64,000 nt of DNA. It comes from B46-G9 sp964548365. GTDB lineage: Bacteria; Desulfobacterota; DSM-4660; Desulfatiglandales; Desulfatiglandaceae. This document shows positions 53,172-62,555 of this stretch, piece by piece. The notes below the pieces were generated by a model that was given only the letters and a program-made list of their open reading frames with translations, ran no database searches and was not told where the DNA came from. The DNA lies in contig CAZJRD010000009.1 of assembly GCA_964548365.1 (NCBI GenBank), forward strand, positions 1 through 64,000, given 5' to 3'. The translations under genes and the position numbers were made by a program. The first letter of the stretch is position 1, and each line of letters starts with the position of its first letter.

Positions 53172-53765
53172 ATGGTTCACCAAGCAATAGAGCGCGTCAA
53201 CGCGCTGTTCAACAATAAGACCGTCCGCAAGGCCTTTTTGAAGATTCGGATTCCCCTTTTTCTGCTCGCCCTGGTGCTCCTGGTGCCGAGCATTAAACCC
53301 GACCTGTTCCTTTCCGGGTTTCTCGTCACCCTCTTCGGCTCCTTATTCCAATCCTGGTGTTTCGCGGCACTGGATAAAAATAAATCGCTCGCAATCCAGG
53401 GGCCTTACGCGCTGGTGAGGAATCCCATGTACCTGGGCCGCTTTTTTCTGCTTCTCGGATGCCTGCTCCTGCTGGGCAATATCTGGATTCTACTGGTGTT
53501 CACCTCTCTTTATTATTTCTACATGGCCAACCGGGTGAAGCGCGAAGAAGAGCATTTGAAGGGAATATTTGGAGAGGATTACCAGGGATACTGCCGGGAC
53601 GTAAACCGTTTCGTTCCAACGTTGAAGGGAAAGTATTTGAAAAAGATATGGTTTTTCAAATGGGATCTCTTCTTTCAAAATCATGGCCACTGGAATTTCC
53701 TTGCCGTTCTGGCAAGTTTCGGTGTTTTTTGGCTTTTCACCTTCGTGATCTTCAAATCCCCATAG
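53172..53765 (+). CDS. ICMT/PEMT-like membrane methyltransferase
   Basis: A 197-aa protein. The conserved C-terminal half has GPYALVRNPMYLGRFFLLLGCLLLLGN, then RVKREEEHLKGIFGEDYQGYCRDVNRFVP, matching the isoprenylcysteine carboxyl methyltransferase/phospholipid methyltransferase fold with its SAM site. Four to five membrane spans. In bacteria the acceptor is mostly unknown; a lipid acceptor is likely here. The start is the ATG after AAAGGA. Confidence 0.85.
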   Translation: MVHQAIERVNALFNNKTVRKAFLKIRIPLFLLALVLLVPSIKPDLFLSGFLVTLFGSLFQSWCFAALDKNKSLAIQGPYALVRNPMYLGRFFLLLGCLLLLGNIWILLVFTSLYYFYMANRVKREEEHLKGIFGEDYQGYCRDVNRFVPTLKGKYLKKIWFFKWDLFFQNHGHWNFLAVLASFGVFWLFTFVIFKSP

Positions 53766-53778
53766 CCATTTCTGATTT

Positions 53779-55176
53779 TCAATCCAATCCCCCTTCCCTT
53801 GGTATCATGATGCAAAAGGTGCTCCCCTTTCCAGGCTCACTTTTCACTGTTATGGTACCCCTATGGGCCTCCACATATGCCCTGGCAAGGGACAGGCCGA
53901 TCCCCCTTCCCGAAGTCGAGCGGCTGGTATCAAGCCGGTAAAACCGCTCAAATATGCGGGGAATTTCCTCTTCGGGTATGCCGAGACCGCTATCAGCAAC
54001 ACATATCTCCGTAGAACCGGTCCCACTCCTTGTCCAGAGGGCTACCGTATCGCCGGAAGAAGAATATTTGAGTGCATTATCGAGAACATTGCTTATCGCC
54101 TGGCTCAATCTTTTTTTGTCTGCAAAAAGAACAAGGTTCTCCTCACGCGGATAAGTGACATTAAAGCGGATCCCTCTTTCTTGGGCAACCCCGCTGTAAA
54201 GATCCACAACGTCTTGCAATAAGTTCTTCAATGGAACGTTGTCTTTTTTCAGGGATAAGGTCCCGGTTCTCGCCTGTGAAATATCCATTACTGCATTGAG
54301 GAGGGAAAGAAAGCGATCACATTCATCCATAATCTGCACCAGGGTTCCCTGGATCTCTTCAGGATTTCTCGTGCCAAGGCCGGTTTCGGCCATTGCTCTT
54401 ATACGAGTAAGCGGCGTCTTGAAGTCATGGGCTGTATTGTCCATCATATCATGCAGTTCCCGCAGGAATCGTTCAAGCCTCTCCACCATGAGGTTGAACG
54501 TGTTTGCCAAATGATCTAGCTCATCGTCGCTCCCTTTGAGCGGCACCCTGCGGCTCAGGTCTGCACTTTTCGCGATGGAACGGGCAACCCGGTCAATCCC
54601 CTTGATTTGAGCTGAACTTCGCCTCGCCATGAACCAACCACTGGGGATGGCCACCAGGACCGTCAGGAACAGCCCCAGGCCAAAGGCCTTGCGAAGTCTG
54701 CCAAGGAGCCTCACATCCCACTCGATCGGAACCGCTTCCTCTACAATGTAGTTCCCTACGAAAAAAGTCACTGCCCGCGCCTCATGTCCGGGTCTTTTGG
54801 GTATCCTGAAAGCCCTGATAACCGGCCCCTTTCGGCCCAAATCCTGCTTCCCCGGTAACGGCACGTTGCCCCAGAGGGCTGTGTCGGAAGACAGCACTAC
54901 ATGGCCGTCCAGATCGATAATCCGGATGAGTTTATTGGCAGGACCATCTCCTTCTGCTTCACCGGAAATGTAGTCTTTCAGCGCCTCAATATTTCCTTTC
55001 CGATACGCCCTCATAATCTCCACAGAATCATCCAGAAGGTCTCTTCTGGTATTCCGGGACAAAGCGTTTCCCAACATATAGTAAATGGCTGAAAAGACGA
55101 TCACGAATGCCAGGGTAAACAGCATGGAGTATATAAAAGCCAGCTTGAATGCCAAACTCTTTCGGAATCTATTCAT
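53779..55176 (-). CDS. Sensor histidine kinase with HAMP domain
   Basis: A 465-aa inner-membrane kinase. TM1 about 10-34, periplasmic domain about 35-160, TM2 about 165-185, HAMP to about 240, phospho-acceptor AHDFKTPLTR near 250, N box NVLDNALKYSS, then DSGLGIPEEE and GRGIGLSLA of the ATPase. It forms a pair with the OmpR-type regulator encoded just upstream (8-bp overlap). The setting amid lipid-modification genes suggests envelope sensing, as PmrB/PhoQ do elsewhere. Confidence 0.94.
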   Translation of the reverse strand: MNRFRKSLAFKLAFIYSMLFTLAFVIVFSAIYYMLGNALSRNTRRDLLDDSVEIMRAYRKGNIEALKDYISGEAEGDGPANKLIRIIDLDGHVVLSSDTALWGNVPLPGKQDLGRKGPVIRAFRIPKRPGHEARAVTFFVGNYIVEEAVPIEWDVRLLGRLRKAFGLGLFLTVLVAIPSGWFMARRSSAQIKGIDRVARSIAKSADLSRRVPLKGSDDELDHLANTFNLMVERLERFLRELHDMMDNTAHDFKTPLTRIRAMAETGLGTRNPEEIQGTLVQIMDECDRFLSLLNAVMDISQARTGTLSLKKDNVPLKNLLQDVVDLYSGVAQERGIRFNVTYPREENLVLFADKKRLSQAISNVLDNALKYSSSGDTVALWTRSGTGSTEICVADSGLGIPEEEIPRIFERFYRLDTSRSTSGRGIGLSLARAYVEAHRGTITVKSEPGKGSTFCIMIPREGGLD

Positions 55177-55846
55177 CTTTTTTGATTATATAGCCCACCC
55201 CCCTTATGGTACGGATGAGCCTCCTTTCACCGGTATCATTCAGCTTTTCCCTGAGCCTGCAAATATGCACATCAACCACATTGGATTCAGGATCAAATTG
55301 ATATCCCCACACCTGCTCCAATATCTGGGTCCTTGTCAGTACCCGCCCCTTGTTTCTGACAAGATACTCCAGCAGGGCGAACTCTTTGGGAAGAAGCTCG
55401 ATACTTTCCTTTCCTTTTCTGACCTCCCTCGAGAGGAGATCAATGGAAAGGTCTGCAGCCTCCATCCTGGTGGCCTCTGTATGATTTCCGGTTCGGCGAA
55501 CAAGAGCCCTGATCCTGGCAATGAGTTCCGTGAAGGAAAAAGGTTTGGTGAGGTAGTCGTCACTTCCTATCACCAACCCCCGCACTCTGTCCTCGACGGA
55601 TCGTTTGGCACTCAAGACCAGGATTGGAAGTCCAGGACGGGTTTTTCTGATCTCCTGAATGAGCGTAAATCCATCCATCAAGGGGAGCATAATGTCTATG
55701 ACCGCAACGTCCACCTCGAACTCCAGGGCCATATTGAGACCCGTTTTTCCATCCATGGCTATCTCGACAGAAAATCCGGCCTGCCTGAGGCCTTTTTCAA
55801 TGAATGTTACAAGCTGGGAATCATCCTCTATAAGCAGGACCTTCAT
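55169..55846 (-). CDS. OmpR/PhoB-family response regulator
   Basis: A 225-aa regulator. Receiver domain (1-118) with Asp8/Asp9 acidic pocket and phospho-acceptor Asp51 (VIDIMLPLMDG), followed by a winged-helix domain (about 125-222; LLPKEFALLEYLVRNKGRVLTRTQILEQVWG, VDVHICRLREKL). It is the first gene of the two-component operon; the ATG has GGGAGCG upstream. Target genes cannot be read from the sequence, but flanking envelope genes are the obvious candidates. Confidence 0.95.
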   Translation of the reverse strand: MKVLLIEDDSQLVTFIEKGLRQAGFSVEIAMDGKTGLNMALEFEVDVAVIDIMLPLMDGFTLIQEIRKTRPGLPILVLSAKRSVEDRVRGLVIGSDDYLTKPFSFTELIARIRALVRRTGNHTEATRMEAADLSIDLLSREVRKGKESIELLPKEFALLEYLVRNKGRVLTRTQILEQVWGYQFDPESNVVDVHICRLREKLNDTGERRLIRTIRGVGYIIKKDE

Positions 55847-56124
55847 GGGTATCGCTCCCTTTCCATTTCTCTCTTCACTCCTTATGCCAGTGCAATATGA
55901 ATGAAAGATGAACGGAAGATTAAAAAATGTTCATCCAGGCAGCCATCCTCCATCGGCTCGCTACTAACATATTAATTTATCATCTGTTTTTCAAGACATA
56001 TCTCCTTTTAACATTAATTTCTTTTAACTCCCGAATCATCTGTCGGTAATCTGCACCTGTTAGCATCCCACCCTATTGCCTGTTTGGGCATCTTCGTCAT
56101 TTGAGATCCCGGAAGGAGATTTTT

Positions 56125-57237
56125 ATGAACATCTTGACAGTATTGCACAGCCATATATGCGGCGGGGCGGAAGTGCACGCAGTGTCCCTCATGAGCTCCC
56201 TTGCGCGCAAAGGTCACAATGTTGCCTTCGCGGGCCCCAGAGACTCCTGGCTGGCTGAAAAGGCTGAAGAATGCGGCATAAAATTGATTCACGTGCCCAT
56301 GCACGGGATGACCGACCCGTTTTCCCTTTTCCTGCTGGGGAAGGCAGTGCTCCGACACAGGCCTGATATATTGCACGCGCACCTGGTAAGGGGGACCCAT
56401 TATGCAACCATAACAGGAAGAGTCCTCGGCATTCCAACCATTGCCACCGCCCATTCGACGATCAGCTACAAACGCTTCCATCGGGCACATCGCATTATTG
56501 CTGTTTCTCAAGCCGTAAAAGACACTCTTGTGGCAAGAAAGATAGAATCCTCAAGAATCACAAGGATATATCACGGCATACCGGATTGTTTCGTACTCAG
56601 AAAAGAAAAGCAGGATATACGAAGAAACCTGGGGATCAAAGAGGATGAATGCGCGTTCTGCATGGTTGCACGCTTTATACCGGACAAGGGCCATGACTTC
56701 TTACTCCGCGCCCTTTCCGGACTTCAAGATCGTCACTGGAAAATATTTCTGGCTGGAGATGACACCGGCAAATGGGCAACAGAAATGAAAGCATTGGTAA
56801 TGGACCGTGGCCTGGAGAATCACGTTGTATTCCTTGGCTTCAAGAAAAATATCTCCCGAGTTCTAGCCGGTATGGATATGCTTGTCGCCCCATCACGGCG
56901 CGAGGCGCTCTCCATTTCCATCATTGAGGCCATGTCCATGGGCCTGCCGGTCATCGGCACCCGTACCGGCGGCATTCCAGAAGCGGTCCGGCATGGAGAG
57001 AATGGTCTGCTGGTTGAAAAAGAGAACACGAAAGAGCTCCTTGAGGCCATTTCCTATCTTGCTGCACATCCCGAGGTTCGACATGCCCATGGTTTGAAAG
57101 GAAGGCAAATCTATCTCCGGCAATTCTCTGTAGAAAAAATGGTGGATCGCCATGTAGAGGTCTACCGATCTATCAATCGCCGTTCCAGTGCCGGGTCCTC
57201 TCTTTCATTCAGGGAACGGCAGCAGATCAATATCTGA
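56125..57237 (+). CDS. Glycosyltransferase family 4 protein
   Basis: A 370-aa GT-B enzyme: N-terminal HSHICGGAEVHAVSLMSSL, ILHAHLVRGTHYA, and the nucleotide-sugar site ALSISIIEAMSMGLPVIGTRTGGIPEAV with ENGLLVE. It is cytoplasmic, acting on LPS core, O-antigen or another glycolipid. The ATG has GGAAGGAG upstream. The next gene starts 13 bp downstream. Confidence 0.92.
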   Translation: MNILTVLHSHICGGAEVHAVSLMSSLARKGHNVAFAGPRDSWLAEKAEECGIKLIHVPMHGMTDPFSLFLLGKAVLRHRPDILHAHLVRGTHYATITGRVLGIPTIATAHSTISYKRFHRAHRIIAVSQAVKDTLVARKIESSRITRIYHGIPDCFVLRKEKQDIRRNLGIKEDECAFCMVARFIPDKGHDFLLRALSGLQDRHWKIFLAGDDTGKWATEMKALVMDRGLENHVVFLGFKKNISRVLAGMDMLVAPSRREALSISIIEAMSMGLPVIGTRTGGIPEAVRHGENGLLVEKENTKELLEAISYLAAHPEVRHAHGLKGRQIYLRQFSVEKMVDRHVEVYRSINRRSSAGSSLSFRERQQINI

Positions 57238-57250
57238 AAGGGCAGATACG

Positions 57251-58684
57251 GTGTCGACCATAGCAACTGCCAGGCGATTTTTCTTTGCGGGCACGAAAAG
57301 AGACCGGACGGCCTATTTCCTGATCGCCATATATTCCCTTTACCACGTGTTGTACAACGCGGAGCTTCCCCTGCATCCGGATGAAGCATACTACTGGTTA
57401 TGGAGCAGGCATCTCGCTTTCAGTTACTACGATCATCCACCACTCATCGCCTATTTGATTAAGCTTTTTGCGCTGTTCAAAAGCACAGAATGGAGCGTCA
57501 GGTTGGTAGCGGTCTTTTGCATGGGTACCGCAACCACCTATACCTACCTCCTGACCAAAAAGGTTTTTGATGACAAGACCGCCCTATATGCCGTGCTGAT
57601 GCTCCTTTCGCTCCCTGCGACAAACATGGGCTTTACTATTGTCACCCCTGATGCGCCGCTCATGCTGTTCTGGTCTGTTTCCATGTACTATACCTACCTC
57701 GCATTAACCAAGAACACCATTACGTATCACCTCCTTGCCGGCATTTCCCTCGGGCTCCTCCTGCTCAGCAAATACACTTCTGTGCTTTTTATTGGATCAT
57801 TGTTTATCTTTCTGCTCCTGAAGATGCCGCAAAGACTCCTGGACGTGAAGTCATGGCTTGCCGTTGCCATAGCAGTCATGATCTTTTTTCCGGTTGTCTG
57901 GTGGAACTATCAGCACGACTGGATCAGCTTTGCCTTTCAATACCATCACGGGACGAGTGATGCATTTCACCTGCGGTTTGGCACCTTCTTTTCATTCCTG
58001 GGCGGCCAAGTTCTTGTGCTTGGAATCCTTTTCTTTCCCCTGCTGGTTTGGGGCGCATGGCGTTACCGCCTTTTTAAGGAAAATTTCGGGGAATTCTATC
58101 TCTTTTCCTTCTTTCTCTTTCCCATGGTATTTTTCTTCTACAAATCCCTCTTTAAGAAAATGAGCCTGAACTGGGGGGCCGTGGCGGTTATTTCAGGAAT
58201 GATTATCTGCGCGCACCTTATTGTCCGGCTGAATCTCAAGAAGCTTTTTCTTTCCGGGGTGGCCCTGTCGGTTTTGATGACCCTCCTGATCCAGTTCCCC
58301 GGGCTTTTTTTCCTTCCACCCAAATGCAACATGCTCAATCGCCTCTATGGACCCAAAGAGGCTGTTGAACAACTGCAGGAATACATCAAACCAGGTGATG
58401 CCCTGTTCGCCGATCACCTCAGAAGGGCCTCCATGCTCTCCTTTTACACCAAGGGACATCCAAGGGTGTTTATCCCCACCTCAACCAGATTCAGCCAGTT
58501 CAATCTCTGGGACAAGGGTATCCCTTTCAGCCAAATGAAAGGCATTTATCTCTCAAAAAGACCAAAAGATAAGGAGCTTGAGAAATACTTTGGCAACGTT
58601 CAGTTACTCAAGAAAATGGTTTTTCATAAGCAAGGCTTTCGCAAAACGACCTTTTACGTTTATCGGGTCGCACCTGTGGAATAG
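57251..58684 (+). CDS. Second ArnT-like membrane glycosyltransferase
   Basis: A 477-aa polytopic protein with LHPDEAYYWLWSRHLAFSYYDHPPLIAYLI, the catalytic N-terminal loop of PMT-2/ArnT proteins, about 11 spans and a C-terminal soluble part from about 380. It is paralogous to 50717-52258. The start is a GTG with AAAGGG upstream; an earlier GTG at 57188 overlaps the GT4 gene. It probably uses a polyprenyl-phosphate sugar in the periplasm. Confidence 0.88.
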   Translation: MSTIATARRFFFAGTKRDRTAYFLIAIYSLYHVLYNAELPLHPDEAYYWLWSRHLAFSYYDHPPLIAYLIKLFALFKSTEWSVRLVAVFCMGTATTYTYLLTKKVFDDKTALYAVLMLLSLPATNMGFTIVTPDAPLMLFWSVSMYYTYLALTKNTITYHLLAGISLGLLLLSKYTSVLFIGSLFIFLLLKMPQRLLDVKSWLAVAIAVMIFFPVVWWNYQHDWISFAFQYHHGTSDAFHLRFGTFFSFLGGQVLVLGILFFPLLVWGAWRYRLFKENFGEFYLFSFFLFPMVFFFYKSLFKKMSLNWGAVAVISGMIICAHLIVRLNLKKLFLSGVALSVLMTLLIQFPGLFFLPPKCNMLNRLYGPKEAVEQLQEYIKPGDALFADHLRRASMLSFYTKGHPRVFIPTSTRFSQFNLWDKGIPFSQMKGIYLSKRPKDKELEKYFGNVQLLKKMVFHKQGFRKTTFYVYRVAPVE

Positions 58685-59678
58685 AAGAACAAAGGCGCTC
58701 ATCAAGGTCCTCTTGTCGGTCCTCCTTCTGTTCTGGCTTTTCCGGTCTGTGCATCCCGCTGAAATCCTTTCGGCCGCTACGAAAGCCAATATTAGCTTCC
58801 TGGTTCTAGCCGCAGTCTGCCAGGTGGCAAGTAACCTGCTCACGGGTTTTCGCTGGTATCTCACCATGAACATCCTCCACATGCAAGCGCCTCCATCGTT
58901 CTTTGTAAGAAGCTTTTTCAAAGGAACCTTCTTTAACCAGATCCTGCCGGGAAGCATCGGAGGGGACGGCGTCAGGATGCTCGATTTGAAAACCCTGGGA
59001 TATGGTGCATCTGATGCTGTGGAGGGTGTAATCATAGACAGGGGCATCGGGCTCCTTTGTCTCCTGGTCCTCTGCCTTTCTGGAACCTTTCTGGGGACAG
59101 ACCTGCTCCCCCCGGCAGTTTTCAGGGGGATAAGGGTCCTCTGCATTTCCGGAATCTTCGGTTTCGTGTTGCTTGCATTCCTTTGCCGAATCCCGATCTT
59201 AAGGAAACTACGATGGATCTCATTCTTGACGCGCATCTCTGAAAAGATATGGCGCGTATTCAGTGCAGGTCACAGAACCGCCATCATCCTATCTTTTTCA
59301 GTGATTGTGCATATCCTTGCCATTTTTTCCATCTATTTCATCTCCCAATCCATCGGGCAAAATCTGGGGCTCCTGATTTTTGTGGCCATTTTCCCTTCCG
59401 TTGTCCTGCTGACCATCATACCCGTTTCATTCGCGGGATGGGGAGTCAGAGAAGGCGCCATGGTCGGCTTATTTATGAGCGCCGGGGTGGAAAAAGCACC
59501 GGTACTTTTTATTTCTCTGCTTTATGGGTTCGTGGTCATTATCGCCAGTTTTCCCGGCCTGTTTTTCTGGCTTCAGAAACGAAAATTCAAAGAAAAAAAA
59601 CTTCAGGACCGTGATTGGTCAACCCTTTCATCATCCAAGGATGCCCAAATTATAAACGTGAGGTCGAAATATGAATAA
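58578..59678 (+). CDS. LPG-synthase-TM/flippase-like membrane protein (UPF0104)
   Basis: A protein of up to 366 aa, with eight or so spans and the family motifs LLTGFRWYLTM, FFKGTFFNQILPGSIGGDGVRM, EGVIIDRGIGLLCLLV and SFAGWGVREGAMVGL. These are of the AglD/MprF-flippase-like group implicated in moving glycolipids. No ATG exists near the N-terminus: candidates are TTG 58578, TTG 58713 or a CTG at 58674, so the start is unresolved; the coordinates given are the outer limit and overlap the previous gene. Confidence 0.82.
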   Translation: MRNTLATFSYSRKWFFISKAFAKRPFTFIGSHLWNRRTKALIKVLLSVLLLFWLFRSVHPAEILSAATKANISFLVLAAVCQVASNLLTGFRWYLTMNILHMQAPPSFFVRSFFKGTFFNQILPGSIGGDGVRMLDLKTLGYGASDAVEGVIIDRGIGLLCLLVLCLSGTFLGTDLLPPAVFRGIRVLCISGIFGFVLLAFLCRIPILRKLRWISFLTRISEKIWRVFSAGHRTAIILSFSVIVHILAIFSIYFISQSIGQNLGLLIFVAIFPSVVLLTIIPVSFAGWGVREGAMVGLFMSAGVEKAPVLFISLLYGFVVIIASFPGLFFWLQKRKFKEKKLQDRDWSTLSSSKDAQIINVRSKYE

Positions 59679-61272
59679 AAAACACCACAGATTTCCGGGG
59701 AAATATCTCCTCTTCCTGCTCATCTTCCCTTTCTTTGTCACACCGGTTTTTGCTGCCAACAGGACCTTGGTCCTGTTCCCTGTTGCTCTGTATATGAAAG
59801 ACCCCACGTCCTCCCTGCGGCATGGCCTCAAAACCATGTTCCTCTCGAGGCTTTCCGGCGGTGGCCTCGATGTGGTCACGGATGAACGTTTTGGCTCCCT
59901 GCTTACCGCGGACGAAAAAACCGGGAAGATCTCCCGACTACGGGTCGAGGAAATCACCAGGAAGCTCAAGGCCGACTACGCCGTGTTCGGCAGCGTTACC
60001 TCCATGGGCGGTGGATCCAGCCTGGACCTCACACTTCTGGACCTGACCAAGACCCAACCCAAGCTGATCCCCGTCTCCGAGTCCATGACGGAGGACCAGT
60101 TCATCCCCAGGGTTGCCGATGTGGCAAACCGCTTCCGTGCCATTATCGAGGGGAGGTACGCAGGGTCCAGGAGGATGATCGGCGGTGCTCCCACCAAGCA
60201 AGCGGTGCCTGCAGGTATCTTTTCAAAATTAGGCCAACCGGAATCCCCGGTCGGGGAAGAGGGATTCTTCCGACCGACCAGGCAGTATGCCGCCTTTCAG
60301 CCCATCGCGAGCATCTCTCTTCGCATGACGCTGCAATCCCTTGACGTGGGAGACCTGACCGGTGATGGGAACCTGGAGCTCCTGGCCCTGGATCGAAACG
60401 AGCTCCGAATCTACGGGAAGAAAGGTCAGGGATATGGCCTCAAAGATACTTTCAAGGCATCCATGGGAGAGGATTTCCTCAAAGTAAGTGTCGGGGATAT
60501 AGACCGAAACGGCAAGGATGAAATCTACCTTGTCAGTTTTTACGGGCAATCAGCCCGCACTACCGTGCTTGAATGGAACAGGAAATTCAGGAAACTCTAT
60601 CGCAAGACCGGCCACCTTCTGGTTGTGAAGAACCCAGGAGGAGGACCACCGAACCTGCTCTTTGAGAACACAAAGCCCAATGAGCTTTATGGCGGAAAGA
60701 TATCCCTTATGGGATATAACGGCTCCGACAAACTCAAGGAAATCCGGCGGCTCCCCCACCTCAAAAAAGCCCGCTTTTACACGCTGACCCTCTACGACCT
60801 CAACAAGGATGGAAGCCCGGAATTCATCGGCCTGGGAGAACATGATTCCCTCCGCGTGTGGGACAGCGACGGGAAGATTCTCTGGTCCGATGACCAGAGA
60901 ATCGGGGGCACAAACAATGTCATCCAGGTGGGGGATGTTCCGTCGTCTTCTCAAAACAAGCCATGGGTCTCCATCAACAGCCGCCTGACCATTATTGATA
61001 TTGATGGGGACGGCAAGAAGGAGCTCATTGCCGTCAAAAATATTGCGCTCATGCAATCTCTTGAAACCATGAATATCTACGTGAAGGGAAGCCTCATTGC
61101 CTACCGGTTTGACGGCGCGAGCCTTACTCAGGGCTGGAATACAAAAGAGATACCCTATTGTACCACGGACATCCAGGTCGCCAGCGGCACCCTTTTCCTT
61201 GGTGTACAAAAAGGTCGGCTCAGCAAAATCGGCAAGGGCCGAAGCCGCATCATGTGGTTTCATCTGAGATAA
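59671..61272 (+). CDS. Exported FG-GAP/VCBS repeat protein with a CsgG/TolB-like N-terminal domain
   Basis: A 533-aa protein. Signal peptide 1-28 (cleavage near VFA-AN). Residues about 30-165 have LVLFPVALY and LKADYAVFGSVTSMGG, as in the LpoB/CsgG-like fold. From about 210 there are several beta-propeller FG-GAP repeats with calcium loops GDLTGDGNLE, GDIDRNGKDE, YDLNKDGSPE and IDIDGDGKKE. It probably sits in the periplasm or outer membrane and binds glycans or proteins. The ATG overlaps the flippase-like stop by 8 bp. Confidence 0.8.
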   Translation: MNKKHHRFPGKYLLFLLIFPFFVTPVFAANRTLVLFPVALYMKDPTSSLRHGLKTMFLSRLSGGGLDVVTDERFGSLLTADEKTGKISRLRVEEITRKLKADYAVFGSVTSMGGGSSLDLTLLDLTKTQPKLIPVSESMTEDQFIPRVADVANRFRAIIEGRYAGSRRMIGGAPTKQAVPAGIFSKLGQPESPVGEEGFFRPTRQYAAFQPIASISLRMTLQSLDVGDLTGDGNLELLALDRNELRIYGKKGQGYGLKDTFKASMGEDFLKVSVGDIDRNGKDEIYLVSFYGQSARTTVLEWNRKFRKLYRKTGHLLVVKNPGGGPPNLLFENTKPNELYGGKISLMGYNGSDKLKEIRRLPHLKKARFYTLTLYDLNKDGSPEFIGLGEHDSLRVWDSDGKILWSDDQRIGGTNNVIQVGDVPSSSQNKPWVSINSRLTIIDIDGDGKKELIAVKNIALMQSLETMNIYVKGSLIAYRFDGASLTQGWNTKEIPYCTTDIQVASGTLFLGVQKGRLSKIGKGRSRIMWFHLR

Positions 61273-61301
61273 TAAATCTTGGTTACAAACAGGTGTTTGA
61301 G

Positions 61302-62507
61302 ATGCACGTTGACACTATGCGAAGAGTAGACTTTTATGCAGGAGTCCCCCTTTGCTTTTTGCTCACACTCCTCATGAAATTAATGAATTTGATGAGAAGG
61401 CCTGTCAGGAAGCAACCGAAGAATATCCTTCTGATTGAGCTCTCCGAGATGGGTAGCGCCATACTGGCTGATCCAGCCATGGAAAAACTCAAAAAGAGCA
61501 CGGGAGGGCGGCTTCATTTCGTCATTTTCAAGAAGAACAAGCCGAGTCTTGATCTGCTCAAGACGGTGCCCGCTCAGAATATTTTCTGCATCAGGGAAGG
61601 CGGTTTTGTGAACCTCACCGTTGACACACTGAAATTCCTGTTCTGGGCCAGGAAAAACAAGATCGATACCGTGATTGATCTGGAGCTGTTCTCCCGGTTT
61701 ACGGCCCTCTTAACCGCCTTGTGTGGCGCAACAAACCGCGTGGGCTTTCATTCTTTTCATAACGAAGGTCTTTACCGGGGAGATTTTCTGACCCACAAAG
61801 TCGCATACAATCCCTACCTTCATATTGCGAAGAATTTTATGGCCCTCGCGTATGCCATTATTGACTCGAATGGAGAAATCCCCTATTCCAAGAGAGTAAT
61901 AGATGCTGCGGAAGTGGTCCTGAAAAAAGCGCACATTTCCTCGGATGCTGCGGCGAGAGTTCGGGACATTGTGGACGGATGCTTTCCAGACCTCGCCCCT
62001 AATGCAAGGCTCATCCTGGTGAATCCCAACGCAAGTGATCTCCTCCCCCAGAGAAGGTGGCCGGTGGAATATTACGGAGAACTCATAAGAAGAATATTGG
62101 CCGCCGATGAAAACACCTTCACCCTCATAACCGGTTCCGCAGACGAACAGGGGGAGGCAGAAGCGCTCGCCGGATCAGTCGATAGTGTCAGGTGCAGAAG
62201 CGTGGCCGGCAAAATCCGGTTTCTGGATCTCCCCGCCCTCTATTCCATCAGCAGCTTTATGATCAGTAACGATTCAGGTCCGGCCCACTTTGCCGCGGTT
62301 ACGGACATGCCCACCTACGTGTTCTTCGGTCCGGAAACACCAAGGCTTTATGGTTCGCTTGGCAGGACAACCCCCATCTACGCGAATCTTGCCTGTTCGC
62401 CGTGCGTAAGCGCCTATAACCACCGGAAATCCCCCTGTAAGGACAACGTCTGCCTGAAGGTCATCACCCCTGAAAAGGTCTTTGAGATGATAAGAAAGGG
62501 GATATGA
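61302..62507 (+). CDS. Glycosyltransferase family 9 (heptosyltransferase-like)
   Basis: A 401-aa GT-B enzyme of the ADP-heptose:LPS heptosyltransferase family: NILLIELSEMGSAILADPAM, VIDLELFSRFTALLTALCGA, NPNASDLLPQRRWPVEYYGEL and the nucleotide-binding ISNDSGPAHFAAVTDMPTYVFFGPETP. An N-terminal hydrophobic segment (about 8-25) is unusual and may anchor it. The C-terminus has a Cys-rich CSPC...CKDNVC motif. The ATG used has weak AGG upstream; several starts are possible. Confidence 0.9.
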   Translation: MHVDTMRRVDFYAGVPLCFLLTLLMKLMNLMRRPVRKQPKNILLIELSEMGSAILADPAMEKLKKSTGGRLHFVIFKKNKPSLDLLKTVPAQNIFCIREGGFVNLTVDTLKFLFWARKNKIDTVIDLELFSRFTALLTALCGATNRVGFHSFHNEGLYRGDFLTHKVAYNPYLHIAKNFMALAYAIIDSNGEIPYSKRVIDAAEVVLKKAHISSDAAARVRDIVDGCFPDLAPNARLILVNPNASDLLPQRRWPVEYYGELIRRILAADENTFTLITGSADEQGEAEALAGSVDSVRCRSVAGKIRFLDLPALYSISSFMISNDSGPAHFAAVTDMPTYVFFGPETPRLYGSLGRTTPIYANLACSPCVSAYNHRKSPCKDNVCLKVITPEKVFEMIRKGI

Positions 62508-62555
62508 CCCTGCATGCCTCAGAAGGAGTGACAATTTGGATACGATTATCCTCGT

